Shown here: piece by piece, positions 24,001-31,093 of the stretch | Numbering within the stretch: position 1 is the stretch's first letter | How the letters are laid out: the number at the start of each line of letters is the position of its first letter | Assembly (NCBI GenBank): GCA_900769635.1 | Contig: CAAGHJ010000044.1 | Span: 1-31,512 of the forward strand | Length of the DNA: 31,512 bases | Source of the DNA: Bacilli bacterium | GTDB lineage: Bacteria > Bacillota_I > Bacilli_A > RF39 > UBA660 | Direction: 5' to 3' | Translations under genes and position numbers: made by a program | Notes under the pieces: generated by a model | Databases searched by the model: none | The model's input: the letters and a program-made list of their open reading frames with translations, nothing else | Told to the model about the DNA's origin: nothing

Positions 24001-26103
24001 ATGAAAAAAAATCAAATCGTATTACAAGAAGGTAACAAAGATTGTGGTAGTGCTTGTTTGTTATCAATAATCAGATACTATGGTGGAGACTATCCATTAG
24101 AAAAATTAGTGGAACTAACAAATACAACAAAAGAAGGGACAAGCTTTTATGAATTAAAATACGCATCTCAAGAACTTGGACTTATAGCAAACGGCTACAA
24201 AATAGAAACCATATCCCAAATGTCAAAAATAGACAAGCCCATATTAGCCCAAGTAAATATCAAAGGCTATATGCACTTTGTAGTTGTTTACAAAATTCAA
24301 AATAACAAATGCACAATAATGGACCCCGCCAAAGGCAAGGATATTGTACCCATTGAAAAATTTAACACAATATTCACAGGAAATATCCTTTTAATCGAAC
24401 CATACAAAAAACTAGAAATCCATAAAAGCGATAACTATATCAAAAATATTATTGTACTGTTATTCATCAAAAATAAAAAACTAATTAAAAACCTAATTTT
24501 ATTGTCATTAATCTCTACAGCCCTTACTTGCTTATATAGTTTTTATTTCAAAATAGCAATAGATAATATAGCTTTAACCCATAACCTAAAATTAATTGCC
24601 CTTATATTTTTCATAATAATGCTAATAAAAGAAACAACCGGATATTTTAGAAATAAACTTCTAATATATCTAAATCAAAAAGTCGATTTATCCATCTTTT
24701 TAGAAACATATAACAAAATCCTTTCACTTCCTTATAATTATTATAAGACAAAATCAACCGGAGAAGTAATATCAAGAGTTAACGATTTAGGAGAAATAAA
24801 AAATTTCCTTAGCAAAATTCTTGTCGTAATATTCTTAGATATCCTCATAACCATAAGTGGTGGAATAATCTTATACATAATTAGCCCCAAACTATTTTTA
24901 TACCTTATATTAGTAGTATTAGCATACATTCTGATATATAAAATATTTAAGCAAAGTATAAAAAAGTTAACAACAATATGCCAAGAAAAAACAGCTAAGG
25001 TCAATTCCCTATTAGTAGAAACAATATCCGGTTTTGAAAGTATAAAAGAATTAAACTATCATCAAGGCATAGAAAAAAAGATGGAAAAAACTTATATAGA
25101 TGCTCTAGAAAAAACAGTGGCATTAGACAAAATATCTAATATAGAAGCATTTATAAAGAACATAGTAACAGAGACAGGCCTTTTATTAGTAATGTTTCTA
25201 GGATGTAGTCAAATATTAGAAGGAAATTTAACTCTAGGTAGCCTCATAACCTTCAATTCCCTATTAGTATATTTCCTTTCCCCTGTCAGAAATATAGTAG
25301 ATACCAGTAAAGAATACTTTTACGTAGCATCAAGTATAAAAAGAGCCAATAACTTTTTAAACGTAGAACCAGAAAAACTAAACGAAGAAACAAATTTAGT
25401 CCCACAAGGAGATATTAATATCCAAAATTTAACCTTTAAATACAGTAGAACTACGGAAGTATTAAAAAACATTAATCTAAATATAAAATCAGGAGAAAAA
25501 ACACTAATAATGGGAACTTCAGGCACCGGAAAGTCAACTCTTTTAAAAATAATCTATGCCTACTACAAAATAAAACGAGGAACTATCAAAATAGGCAATA
25601 TAGATATAAACGACTACGAAACCCAAGATATAAGAAAAAACATTGGTTATATATCTCAAAATGAAACCCTCTTTACAGATACCATAAAAAACAATATCAT
25701 CCTAGATAGAAATATAAATCAAAAAAAATTTCTTGATATATGTAAAATAACAGGGGTAGAAGAGATAGTCCAAGATATGCCATTAGGTTATGATACACCA
25801 TTAGAAGAAGGCGGAGTTAATATATCAGGAGGTCAAAGACAACGAATAATATTAGCCCGTATGATCCTAAAAGAATGCCAAATTCTAATGGTAGATGAAG
25901 CACTAAATCAACTAGATATAAATGCCGAAAGAAAAATACTAAAAAAATTATTTAAGTTCTACCAAGCAAAGACAATAATAGTAATTTCACATCGAAAAGA
26001 CAATATGGATTTATATGATAAAGTCGTAAAAATAGAAAATGGCCAAATAGTAGAGGAATTAACAAGAAATAATCAGGAGGAAATATTATGCAAAAAGAAA
26101 TAA
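24001..26103 (+). CDS. Peptidase-containing ABC transporter (C39) for bacteriocin export
   Basis: A 700-residue PCAT that removes GG-type leaders and exports the mature peptide. The C39 peptidase domain (1-130) has Q9, catalytic C15 in DCGSACL, H92 in YMHFVVVY and D108 in IMDPAKG. The transmembrane domain (about 150-440) has six segments. The ABC domain (about 470-690) has Walker A GTSGTGKST (505-513), signature ISGGQRQR (from 608), Walker B with D632/E633 and the switch His in ISHRKD. All catalytic residues are intact. ATG 24001 has AGGAGGT 7 bases upstream; the in-frame TTG at 23959 is not needed. It overlaps the next gene by 16 bases and leads an operon with three GG-leader peptides, its obvious substrates. 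Confidence 0.95.
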   Translation: MKKNQIVLQEGNKDCGSACLLSIIRYYGGDYPLEKLVELTNTTKEGTSFYELKYASQELGLIANGYKIETISQMSKIDKPILAQVNIKGYMHFVVVYKIQNNKCTIMDPAKGKDIVPIEKFNTIFTGNILLIEPYKKLEIHKSDNYIKNIIVLLFIKNKKLIKNLILLSLISTALTCLYSFYFKIAIDNIALTHNLKLIALIFFIIMLIKETTGYFRNKLLIYLNQKVDLSIFLETYNKILSLPYNYYKTKSTGEVISRVNDLGEIKNFLSKILVVIFLDILITISGGIILYIISPKLFLYLILVVLAYILIYKIFKQSIKKLTTICQEKTAKVNSLLVETISGFESIKELNYHQGIEKKMEKTYIDALEKTVALDKISNIEAFIKNIVTETGLLLVMFLGCSQILEGNLTLGSLITFNSLLVYFLSPVRNIVDTSKEYFYVASSIKRANNFLNVEPEKLNEETNLVPQGDINIQNLTFKYSRTTEVLKNINLNIKSGEKTLIMGTSGTGKSTLLKIIYAYYKIKRGTIKIGNIDINDYETQDIRKNIGYISQNETLFTDTIKNNIILDRNINQKKFLDICKITGVEEIVQDMPLGYDTPLEEGGVNISGGQRQRIILARMILKECQILMVDEALNQLDINAERKILKKLFKFYQAKTIIVISHRKDNMDLYDKVVKIENGQIVEELTRNNQEEILCKKK

Positions 26104-26474
26104 TAATACAAAATTCTTACAACAATATTATGAACACATACAAAAAAATACTACTCATATTAGTATTAGTTCTAATAACAATAATAATAACAATACCCTT
26201 TAAAAAAAATAAAACCATAATGTCCATTTATAAAGATAGAAAATTAGTCATAGAAACCTCATCTCCTAGTGAAATAATGGCAAATAACTATCTGTACATA
26301 AATAATATAAAATGTAAATATACTATAGATTCCATTCTTGAAAAACAAATAATTTTACAAATTAGCAATCCATTACAAAGTTTTTCTGAAAATGAAACCA
26401 TAAAATTAGTACTACCAATCGAAGAAAAGCCCATCATTAAATACCTATACGATTACATAAGGAGGACAAAATGA
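26088..26474 (+). CDS. Single-pass membrane protein of the bacteriocin operon
   Basis: A 128-residue protein with a short cytoplasmic N-terminus, one membrane segment (about 20-37) and a beta-rich extracellular part (MSIYKDRKLVIET, then LYINNIKCKYTID, KQIILQISNP, IKLVLPIEEKPIIKYL). The C-terminal part is reminiscent of the end of HlyD/MFP-type bacteriocin secretion accessory proteins, but it is far shorter than those. The other option is an immunity protein. I cannot decide from sequence alone. AGGAGG lies 7 bases before ATG 26088, inside the transporter gene. Its stop overlaps the start of peptide 1 (ATGA), so transporter, this protein and peptide 1 are translationally coupled. Confidence 0.7.
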   Translation: MQKEIIIQNSYNNIMNTYKKILLILVLVLITIIITIPFKKNKTIMSIYKDRKLVIETSSPSEIMANNYLYINNIKCKYTIDSILEKQIILQISNPLQSFSENETIKLVLPIEEKPIIKYLYDYIRRTK

Positions 26475-26569
26475 TAAATATTACAAATGAAGAATTAAAA
26501 AAAATATCCGGAGGATGTAACTGGAGGAGAATAGTCGTATTACTAAGATACCTTTGTAGATTTATATAA
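26471..26569 (+). CDS. GG-leader peptide 1: Arg-rich core with two cysteines
   Basis: A 32-residue precursor. The leader MINITNEELKKISGG (15 residues) shows the ELK-x-I-SGG pattern cut by C39 peptidases. The predicted mature peptide CNWRRIVVLLRYLCRFI has 17 residues, four Arg and no acidic residue, and its two Cys are at positions 1 and 14. A disulfide would make a near head-to-tail loop. It could be a cationic amphipathic bacteriocin or a signalling peptide. No modification enzyme is in the operon. ATG 26471 overlaps the upstream stop and has GGAGG 7-11 bases before it. Confidence 0.8.
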   Translation: MINITNEELKKISGGCNWRRIVVLLRYLCRFI

Positions 26570-26593
26570 AAATATGACGGTATTACTAAACCA

Positions 26594-26618
26594 AACTATA
26601 CATAAATAAAGTATAGTT
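26594..26618 (+). promoter_or_regulatory. Intra-operon hairpin between peptide 1 and peptides 2/3
   Basis: AACTATAC (26594-26601) and GTATAGTT (26611-26618) pair perfectly, with a 9-base A/T loop and no T run. It is thus more likely an mRNA-stability or processing hairpin than a terminator. Confidence 0.55.
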
Positions 26619-26644
26619 ACCCATTAAAGAAAGGAGTTGTTAAT

Positions 26645-26770
26645 ATGATAACACTAAATAATGAAGAATTAAACTACGTAAAAGGAGGAGGCTGGGCCCT
26701 AGCCGCAAGTATAATAGCTGGTATAATTTGGCTTGGTGGCCTTTTCGTAGGATATACAACAAGAGGATAG
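26645..26770 (+). CDS. GG-leader peptide 2: class IIb-like hydrophobic bacteriocin
   Basis: A 41-residue precursor with leader MITLNNEELNYVKGG. The 26-residue predicted core begins GWALAASIIAG and continues with IIWLGGLFVGY, ending in TTRG. It contains a GxxxG helix-contact motif (G32-LFV-G36) and AxxxA/Gly repeats. This suits one partner of a two-peptide (class IIb) bacteriocin whose helices cross the target membrane together. AAAGGAG lies about 11 bases before ATG 26645. Peptide 3 follows 36 bases later. Confidence 0.78.
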   Translation: MITLNNEELNYVKGGGWALAASIIAGIIWLGGLFVGYTTRG

Positions 26771-26806
26771 AAATAATAAAAATCAATTAAAGAAAGGAGA
26801 AAAAAT

Positions 26807-26974
26807 ATGAGAGAATTAGAAGTAAGAGAGTTAAAAAACATTTCCGGAGGATGGTCTTTAAGTGCGGCCTTTATTAATGCAGCCGTAGCAGCAGGTAAAT
26901 CAATATACAATTTTGGAAGAGTAATTGGTAGCACAATAAGAGGCCTTGTAAACGGAACATACACATTTTATTAA
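26807..26974 (+). CDS. GG-leader peptide 3: class IIb-like bacteriocin partner
   Basis: A 55-residue precursor with leader MRELEVRELKNISGG. The 40-residue predicted core starts WSLSAAFINAAVAAGKS. It holds two GxxxG motifs, GRVIG and GLVNG, and ends in an aromatic tail (TYTFY). Three basic residues (Lys, Arg, Arg) and no acidic residue make it cationic. Together with peptide 2 it resembles the long partner of a class IIb pair. AAAGGAG lies 8 bases before ATG 26807. It is the last gene of the operon and is followed by a long hairpin. Confidence 0.8.
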   Translation: MRELEVRELKNISGGWSLSAAFINAAVAAGKSIYNFGRVIGSTIRGLVNGTYTFY

Positions 26975-26980
26975 TAAACC

Positions 26981-27010
26981 AAAGACATTGAACCCACATT
27001 CAATGTCTTT
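26981..27010. terminator. Long hairpin between the bacteriocin operon and gspE-like gene
   Basis: AAAGACATTGAA (26981-26992) pairs perfectly with TTCAATGTCTTT (26999-27010) around a 6-base loop. Only short A/T flanks exist, but the 12-bp stem between converging genes makes a shared terminator likely. Confidence 0.65.
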
Positions 27011-27013
27011 CTC

Positions 27014-28306
27014 CTATATAACATCACGGTATCCATCATCATTATTATGATTATGATTACTATTATTACCATTATCATTTTTGCTATCTTCATCCCTACC
27101 CATAGTGTGAGCAGCATTAATTTCATCATCAACTTCAATTAATTTAAGCACTTCTTCAAAAGAAGTAAATCCAGCAATAACCTTATATAAACCATCTTGA
27201 AGCAAAGTAATAACATCTCTATTATAAACAAGTTTACGCAATTCCTTTTTCGGAAGGCCACTACTAATAGCATCTCTAATCTCTTGATTAATAAGCAAAA
27301 CCTCTTGAACAGCAATACGTCCCCTATATCCCTTGGAACAATTACTACAACCAACCGGAGTATAAATCTTTTCTACATTTTTGCCCAGAACATCTCTAAA
27401 AAGCTTCTTTTCATAATCATTAGTTTCTCTAACCTTTTTACACTTATCGCAAAGTTTTCTAGCAAGCTTCTGGGAAACAATTCCCGTAAGGGCACTTGCC
27501 AAAAGATACCTTTCAACATCCATATCAATAAGCCTTTCAATAGTATTAAGAGAATTATTAGTATGCAGTGTAGACAAAACAAGGTGTCCCGTAATAGAAG
27601 CCCTAACCGCAATCTGAGCAGTCTCACTATCCCTAATCTCACCAATCATAATAACATTAGGGTCCTCTCTAAGAATACTCCTAAGAACAGTAGCAAAGTC
27701 AAGCCCAATTTCACTATTAACCTGTACCTGATTAATCCCCTCAATATCCATCTCAACAGGGTCTTCAACCGTAATCAAATTAGCTCCCTTAACATTAAGC
27801 TTCTTCAAAAAAGAATATACCGTAGTAGATTTACCACTACCAGTCGCTCCTGTAACCAAAATGATACCATTCGGAGCACTTATCATTTTCATAATCTTTT
27901 TATAATTAATCTCATTAAAAAACAAATACTCAAGACCCTGCATACTACGTGAATAATCCAAGATACGAATAACAATCTTTTCACCCTTTTTCGTAGGAAG
28001 AGTAGCAACACGCATATCAAGATCCATACCATTAAGCTTAGTTTTAATTGCTCCATCTTGAGGAAGTCTCGTTTCCGTTATATTCATTCCCGATAAAATC
28101 TTAATTCTAGTCATTATATTTTGCTTAACCTCTTCAGGAATATTAGCATAATCATCCAAAATACCATCTACCCTAAGCCTTACCCTAAGAACCGTATCCG
28201 TAGGATCAAAATGAATATCACTAGCCCCCATTTTAACAGAGTCAATAATAATACCATTCACTGCATCAACAACAGGAGTCGTTAAAAAATTGATAGTACA
28301 CTTCAT
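27014..28306 (-). CDS. GspE/PilB/ComGA-type secretion ATPase without N-terminal domain
   Basis: A 430-residue ATPase of the type II secretion / type IV pilus / competence family. Walker A is GATGSGKST (153-161), then the Asp box VEDPVE, the GEIRDSETAQIA Walker B region, and STLHTN (His box). A zinc-binding CxxC...CxxC insert (CDKCKK, then GCSNCSKG) is intact. It begins directly at the ATPase linker (TPVVDAVNGIIIDSVKMGASDIHFDP) and lacks the N-terminal MshEN-type domain of PilB/GspE, like ComGA. A Asn/His-rich tail (about 405-430) is unusual. No platform protein, prepilin or peptidase gene is nearby. Reverse strand; ATG 28306 with GAGGTGG upstream. Confidence 0.9.
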   Translation of the reverse strand: MKCTINFLTTPVVDAVNGIIIDSVKMGASDIHFDPTDTVLRVRLRVDGILDDYANIPEEVKQNIMTRIKILSGMNITETRLPQDGAIKTKLNGMDLDMRVATLPTKKGEKIVIRILDYSRSMQGLEYLFFNEINYKKIMKMISAPNGIILVTGATGSGKSTTVYSFLKKLNVKGANLITVEDPVEMDIEGINQVQVNSEIGLDFATVLRSILREDPNVIMIGEIRDSETAQIAVRASITGHLVLSTLHTNNSLNTIERLIDMDVERYLLASALTGIVSQKLARKLCDKCKKVRETNDYEKKLFRDVLGKNVEKIYTPVGCSNCSKGYRGRIAVQEVLLINQEIRDAISSGLPKKELRKLVYNRDVITLLQDGLYKVIAGFTSFEEVLKLIEVDDEINAAHTMGRDEDSKNDNGNNSNHNHNNDDGYRDVI

Positions 28307-28338
28307 AAGCCACCTCTATCCCTTTATTCTCTATTTAT

Positions 28339-28367
28339 ATTATAAACTACTTTATAAAATTTTACAA
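28339..28367 (-). promoter_or_regulatory. Sigma-A promoter of the gspE-like gene
   Basis: On the reverse strand TTGTAA (28367-28362), a 17-base spacer and TATAAT (28344-28339). The forward gene cluster starts about 65 bases beyond; a forward TATAAT (28410-28415) has no good -35. Confidence 0.7.
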
Positions 28368-28431
28368 GCACAAAAATACAATTCGACATTATTTACACAA
28401 ATTTACATATATAATCAAAATGGTGATAAAA

Positions 28432-28893
28432 ATGAAAAATAAAATAATAAAAATAATATTCCCAATACTTTTATCAATTATATTAGGAGCAGTATCAGGA
28501 AAAATAGTTAGCAAAATATATGCCGAAAAAACCACAGATACATTAAATAGTGTCGCTCTATATATAATTGAAGAAGGAACTTACAATGACGAAAGCAATT
28601 TACGTCTTACAGGTAATACCATAGATTATGCATATTATAAAGAGGATGACAAATACAAAAAAATAATAGGAATAACACAAGATGAAGAAAATGTAGCCAA
28701 AATAATAAATACTTACAACATAGATGGGGAAGTGTCAAAATATTTACTAACCAATAAAGAAATTGCCAGCAAAATTACTACTTATGACATATTACTAAAA
28801 ACAGCAACTTCTGAAGATGAAATAAAACAAATAGTAACAGAGACACTAAAATACTATAAAGATAAAAATTTAAAATTAATAAAAGTCGATTAA
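28432..28893 (+). CDS. Membrane-anchored SPOR-like protein
   Basis: A 153-residue protein with a membrane anchor (about 7-25), then an extracytoplasmic domain. The segment SVALYIIEEGTYNDESNLRL followed by DKYKKIIGITQDEENVAKIINTYN has the spacing of a SPOR-type peptidoglycan-binding repeat (Q-x-G-x-Y start, y-V-y-V-G-x-f centre) but lacks the exact motif, so this is tentative. ATG 28432 is preferred over 28420 because GGTGAT would then serve as its ribosome binding site. It heads a three-gene forward cluster. Confidence 0.55.
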   Translation: MKNKIIKIIFPILLSIILGAVSGKIVSKIYAEKTTDTLNSVALYIIEEGTYNDESNLRLTGNTIDYAYYKEDDKYKKIIGITQDEENVAKIINTYNIDGEVSKYLLTNKEIASKITTYDILLKTATSEDEIKQIVTETLKYYKDKNLKLIKVD

Positions 28894-28916
28894 TTACACT
28901 TTAGGGGGGCACTATC

Positions 28917-29666
28917 GTGGGCAAAAACAGAATACTTACCATAATACTATTTATAATTCTACTAAATATAGAAACAATTATAATAGTAAATACAAAACCA
29001 GGCTTAATACCAAAAATATCCCAATGCCATTATATAACAGAAACAATTCCATATAAGTATATGATTGAAAAAGGAATATCATATCAAACAACCAGTAAAA
29101 TCCTAACTACTAACACTTTTATTAATTATTATCAAGAAACAATCATAAAAGAAAAAAACTTAGAAGCAATCCCAATAGCAAAAACTATTAATAATATTAA
29201 TAAAGAGTTAGAAAGTGATAATCAAAAAATATCTTCCTCTAAAATTAAAGAATTAATAAATAATTTTACAAATAAAGACCAAATAAAAAAAATAAATAAT
29301 TATAAAAAACAAAATAAATTAATAAAAATATCAAGGATGACTAGTAAACAAAACATAAAAATATTAGCTATACTATTACTAATAATAGTAATCATAATGT
29401 ACAAGACAAATAATAAGAAAACATATAAAGAACTAATAAAAAGCATAAAATTAACAACCATATCATTAATAATAATATTAACATTTTTTCTTTTTTTTCA
29501 AATTTTTTATCAAAATAATCAAAATATAGTATATAATATATTACGGGAAACGTTAAATTCACTATTTGTTCCAATAATAAAAACAATAAGTATAAACATA
29601 TTAATAATTACCATTATAAACAAATTAGGAAAAGTACCAAGAAAGAAGGAGAAAGTATGGAAATAA
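28917..29666 (+). CDS. Multi-pass membrane protein of unknown function
   Basis: A 249-residue protein with one N-terminal membrane segment (about 6-25), a Lys/Asn-rich hydrophilic region (about 60-145) and three C-terminal segments (about 150-160, 180-200, 215-235). It resembles no family I know; a SpoIIM- or stage-II-type architecture is conceivable but not supported by a motif. The GTG start (28917) follows an unusual run of six G (28904-28909) as ribosome binding site. It overlaps the next gene by 10 bases, which suggests coupled synthesis with the transglutaminase-like protein. Confidence 0.6.
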   Translation: MGKNRILTIILFIILLNIETIIIVNTKPGLIPKISQCHYITETIPYKYMIEKGISYQTTSKILTTNTFINYYQETIIKEKNLEAIPIAKTINNINKELESDNQKISSSKIKELINNFTNKDQIKKINNYKKQNKLIKISRMTSKQNIKILAILLLIIVIIMYKTNNKKTYKELIKSIKLTTISLIIILTFFLFFQIFYQNNQNIVYNILRETLNSLFVPIIKTISINILIITIINKLGKVPRKKEKVWK

Positions 29667-30178
29667 ATTCACCAGAAGAACTATATGATTTAGTTAGTCA
29701 AACAGAATATGGTTGGCTTGATAGTGATGGACAAAAACATTACAAATTAGAAATGGAGAAGTATCAAGAAAAATATATATTGCAAACACCTGAAGAAGTA
29801 GAAAAAAATAAAATCGGTATATGTTGGGATCAAGTAGAATTAGAAAGATATTATTTAGAAAGAATGGGTATAAAATGTGAAAGTTATATAATATATTATG
29901 CCGGAAAAAGAAAAGATAGAGTTCATACATTTTTAACATATAACAAGGATAATTATACATATTGGTTTGAACATGCTTGGAAAAATCACAAAGGAATTCA
30001 TAAGTATAAAAATAATGAAGAAATTTTAGCCGATGTGAAAAGAATTTTTATAGATGAGGAACTAAATAATAATTATGAAGAAAAAAGACTACATATTTAC
30101 AATTACGCAAAGCCTAAGCCACACGTAAATCATTATAATTTTTTAAAATATTGTCAAAAATTTAGAGATATGGATTAA
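29657..30178 (+). CDS. Transglutaminase-like cysteine protein
   Basis: A 173-residue soluble protein with a transglutaminase-type triad in the right order: C56 in GICWDQVELE, H90 in DRVHTFLTY and E105 (or D) in YWFEHAWK. The spacing, and the aromatic residue after the catalytic acid, fit the transglutaminase/peptidase-like superfamily, which includes peptidases and cross-linkers. It has no signal peptide, so it acts in the cytoplasm. The substrate is unknown. AAGGAGAAAGT precedes ATG 29657, with a 10-base overlap with the membrane protein gene. Confidence 0.75.
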   Translation: MEINSPEELYDLVSQTEYGWLDSDGQKHYKLEMEKYQEKYILQTPEEVEKNKIGICWDQVELERYYLERMGIKCESYIIYYAGKRKDRVHTFLTYNKDNYTYWFEHAWKNHKGIHKYKNNEEILADVKRIFIDEELNNNYEEKRLHIYNYAKPKPHVNHYNFLKYCQKFRDMD

Positions 30179-30413
30179 GAAACATAAATTACTAGAGTTA
30201 TAGAGTAACAAAGTGAAACAGTGATGGACAAATTATAAGAAATTTTAATGAATATAGCTATAGATAATAAAGTAAAAAAAAGAAATATAGCTATAAGATG
30301 ACAAAGCGATAAAATATAAGAAAAAAATGATGGAACGATAAAATCCAAAAATAAGATAAGATAATTGATAATTTAAGGCACTTCATTTTTGAGAAGTAAT
30401 AAATAAAATTTTT

Positions 30414-30474
30414 GTTTAGGAGTCGTTCAAGAATGTAGAATTATTTATCTATCTTCCTGAATGATTGGATAAAC
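30414..30474 (+). ncRNA. Predicted structured RNA element of unknown kind
   Basis: Outer stem GTTTA (30414-30418) / TAAAC (30470-30474), an internal loop, then inner stem TCGTTCA (30423-30429) / TGAATGA (30458-30464) with one G-U pair, around a ~28-base loop. A smaller hairpin precedes it. I cannot match it to 6S, SRP, tmRNA or RNase P RNA. Confidence 0.35.
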
Positions 30475-30505
30475 TGTACCGAAAAAAATCAAAAAGGTTA
30501 CTTCC

Positions 30506-30665
30506 CAAAGCAATGGACACTAATAAACATCTAGTAACTATAGTGTTCATTAAAAATAAAGTATAGTACAAAAAGCCAAGTGGCACTAATAAATATCAAG
30601 TAAACTATAGTCTCAAAATAAAAGAAAAACATATTCTCAAAGCAAAGGGAACTAACTATTAATGT
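30506..30665. repeat. Imperfect ~65-bp tandem repeats
   Basis: Copies beginning near 30506 and 30570 share (A)AAGC-A-G(G)-CACTAATAAA-ATC-AGTAA-CTATAGT and an A-rich end. A third partial copy begins near 30638 (AAAGCAAAGGGAACTAACTATTAA). The repeats have diverged, and no open reading frame crosses them. Confidence 0.5.
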
Positions 30666-30836
30666 TACAAATTTTTATATTTAAGTATTCACAAAGTAAA
30701 AGAAATAGATATTTTAAAAGCAATGTAAACTATCTTTTTAACGCGACCATTAATATTGAAAAAGTTACTATTCACTTTTTAGGTTGTGAATAGTAATGAA
30801 TAGTTACAAAAAAATCAAAAATTTTCAAAAAAAGTG

Positions 30837-30865
30837 TTGACATGTAACGAAAAATAGAGTATTAT
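30837..30865 (+). promoter_or_regulatory. rRNA operon promoter P1
   Basis: TTGACA (30837-30842), a 17-base spacer and TATTAT (30860-30865), preceded by A-tracts typical of UP elements. Confidence 0.85.
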
Positions 30866-30962
30866 TAGATTACGTCAAACGAAAAAGACCGAAAAATAAG
30901 GAATCGTAACAAGTTTGATGTAAAAAGTAATTAAAAAAAATCAAAAAACTTCAAAAAAACAC

Positions 30963-30991
30963 TTGACATTAAAAATAAAAAATGATATATT
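30963..30991 (+). promoter_or_regulatory. rRNA operon promoter P2
   Basis: TTGACA (30963-30968), a 17-base spacer and TATATT (30986-30991) with an extended -10 TG at 30983-30984. It lies 126 bases after P1, and its upstream A-tracts are nearly those of P1. Confidence 0.88.
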
Positions 30992-31093
30992 AATTACTGT
31001 GTCCGAAAGAAAGGGCAAAAAAAGAGAATTTAGTTCTTTGAAAACTGAGCAAAACGTCAATTTGAGTAGCAGTGATTAACTTTTTAAAATATT

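Larger units (their letters stand above)
30179..30836. other. Non-coding repeat-rich region upstream of the rRNA promoters
   Basis: No gene is visible over ~650 bases. It contains AATATAGCTATA twice (30251-30262 and 30284-30295), imperfect GATG-A-CGATAAAAT-type repeats around 30296-30345, a small hairpin ACTTC/GAAGT (30380-30397), the folded element at 30414-30474 and tandem repeats at 30506-30665. Long A runs follow towards the promoters. Confidence 0.5.

Noticed and set aside
27197..27952. Forward open frame of 251 codons
   Set aside because: It is fully antisense to the gspE-like gene and its product is Asn/Ser/Ile low-complexity without a recognisable domain.
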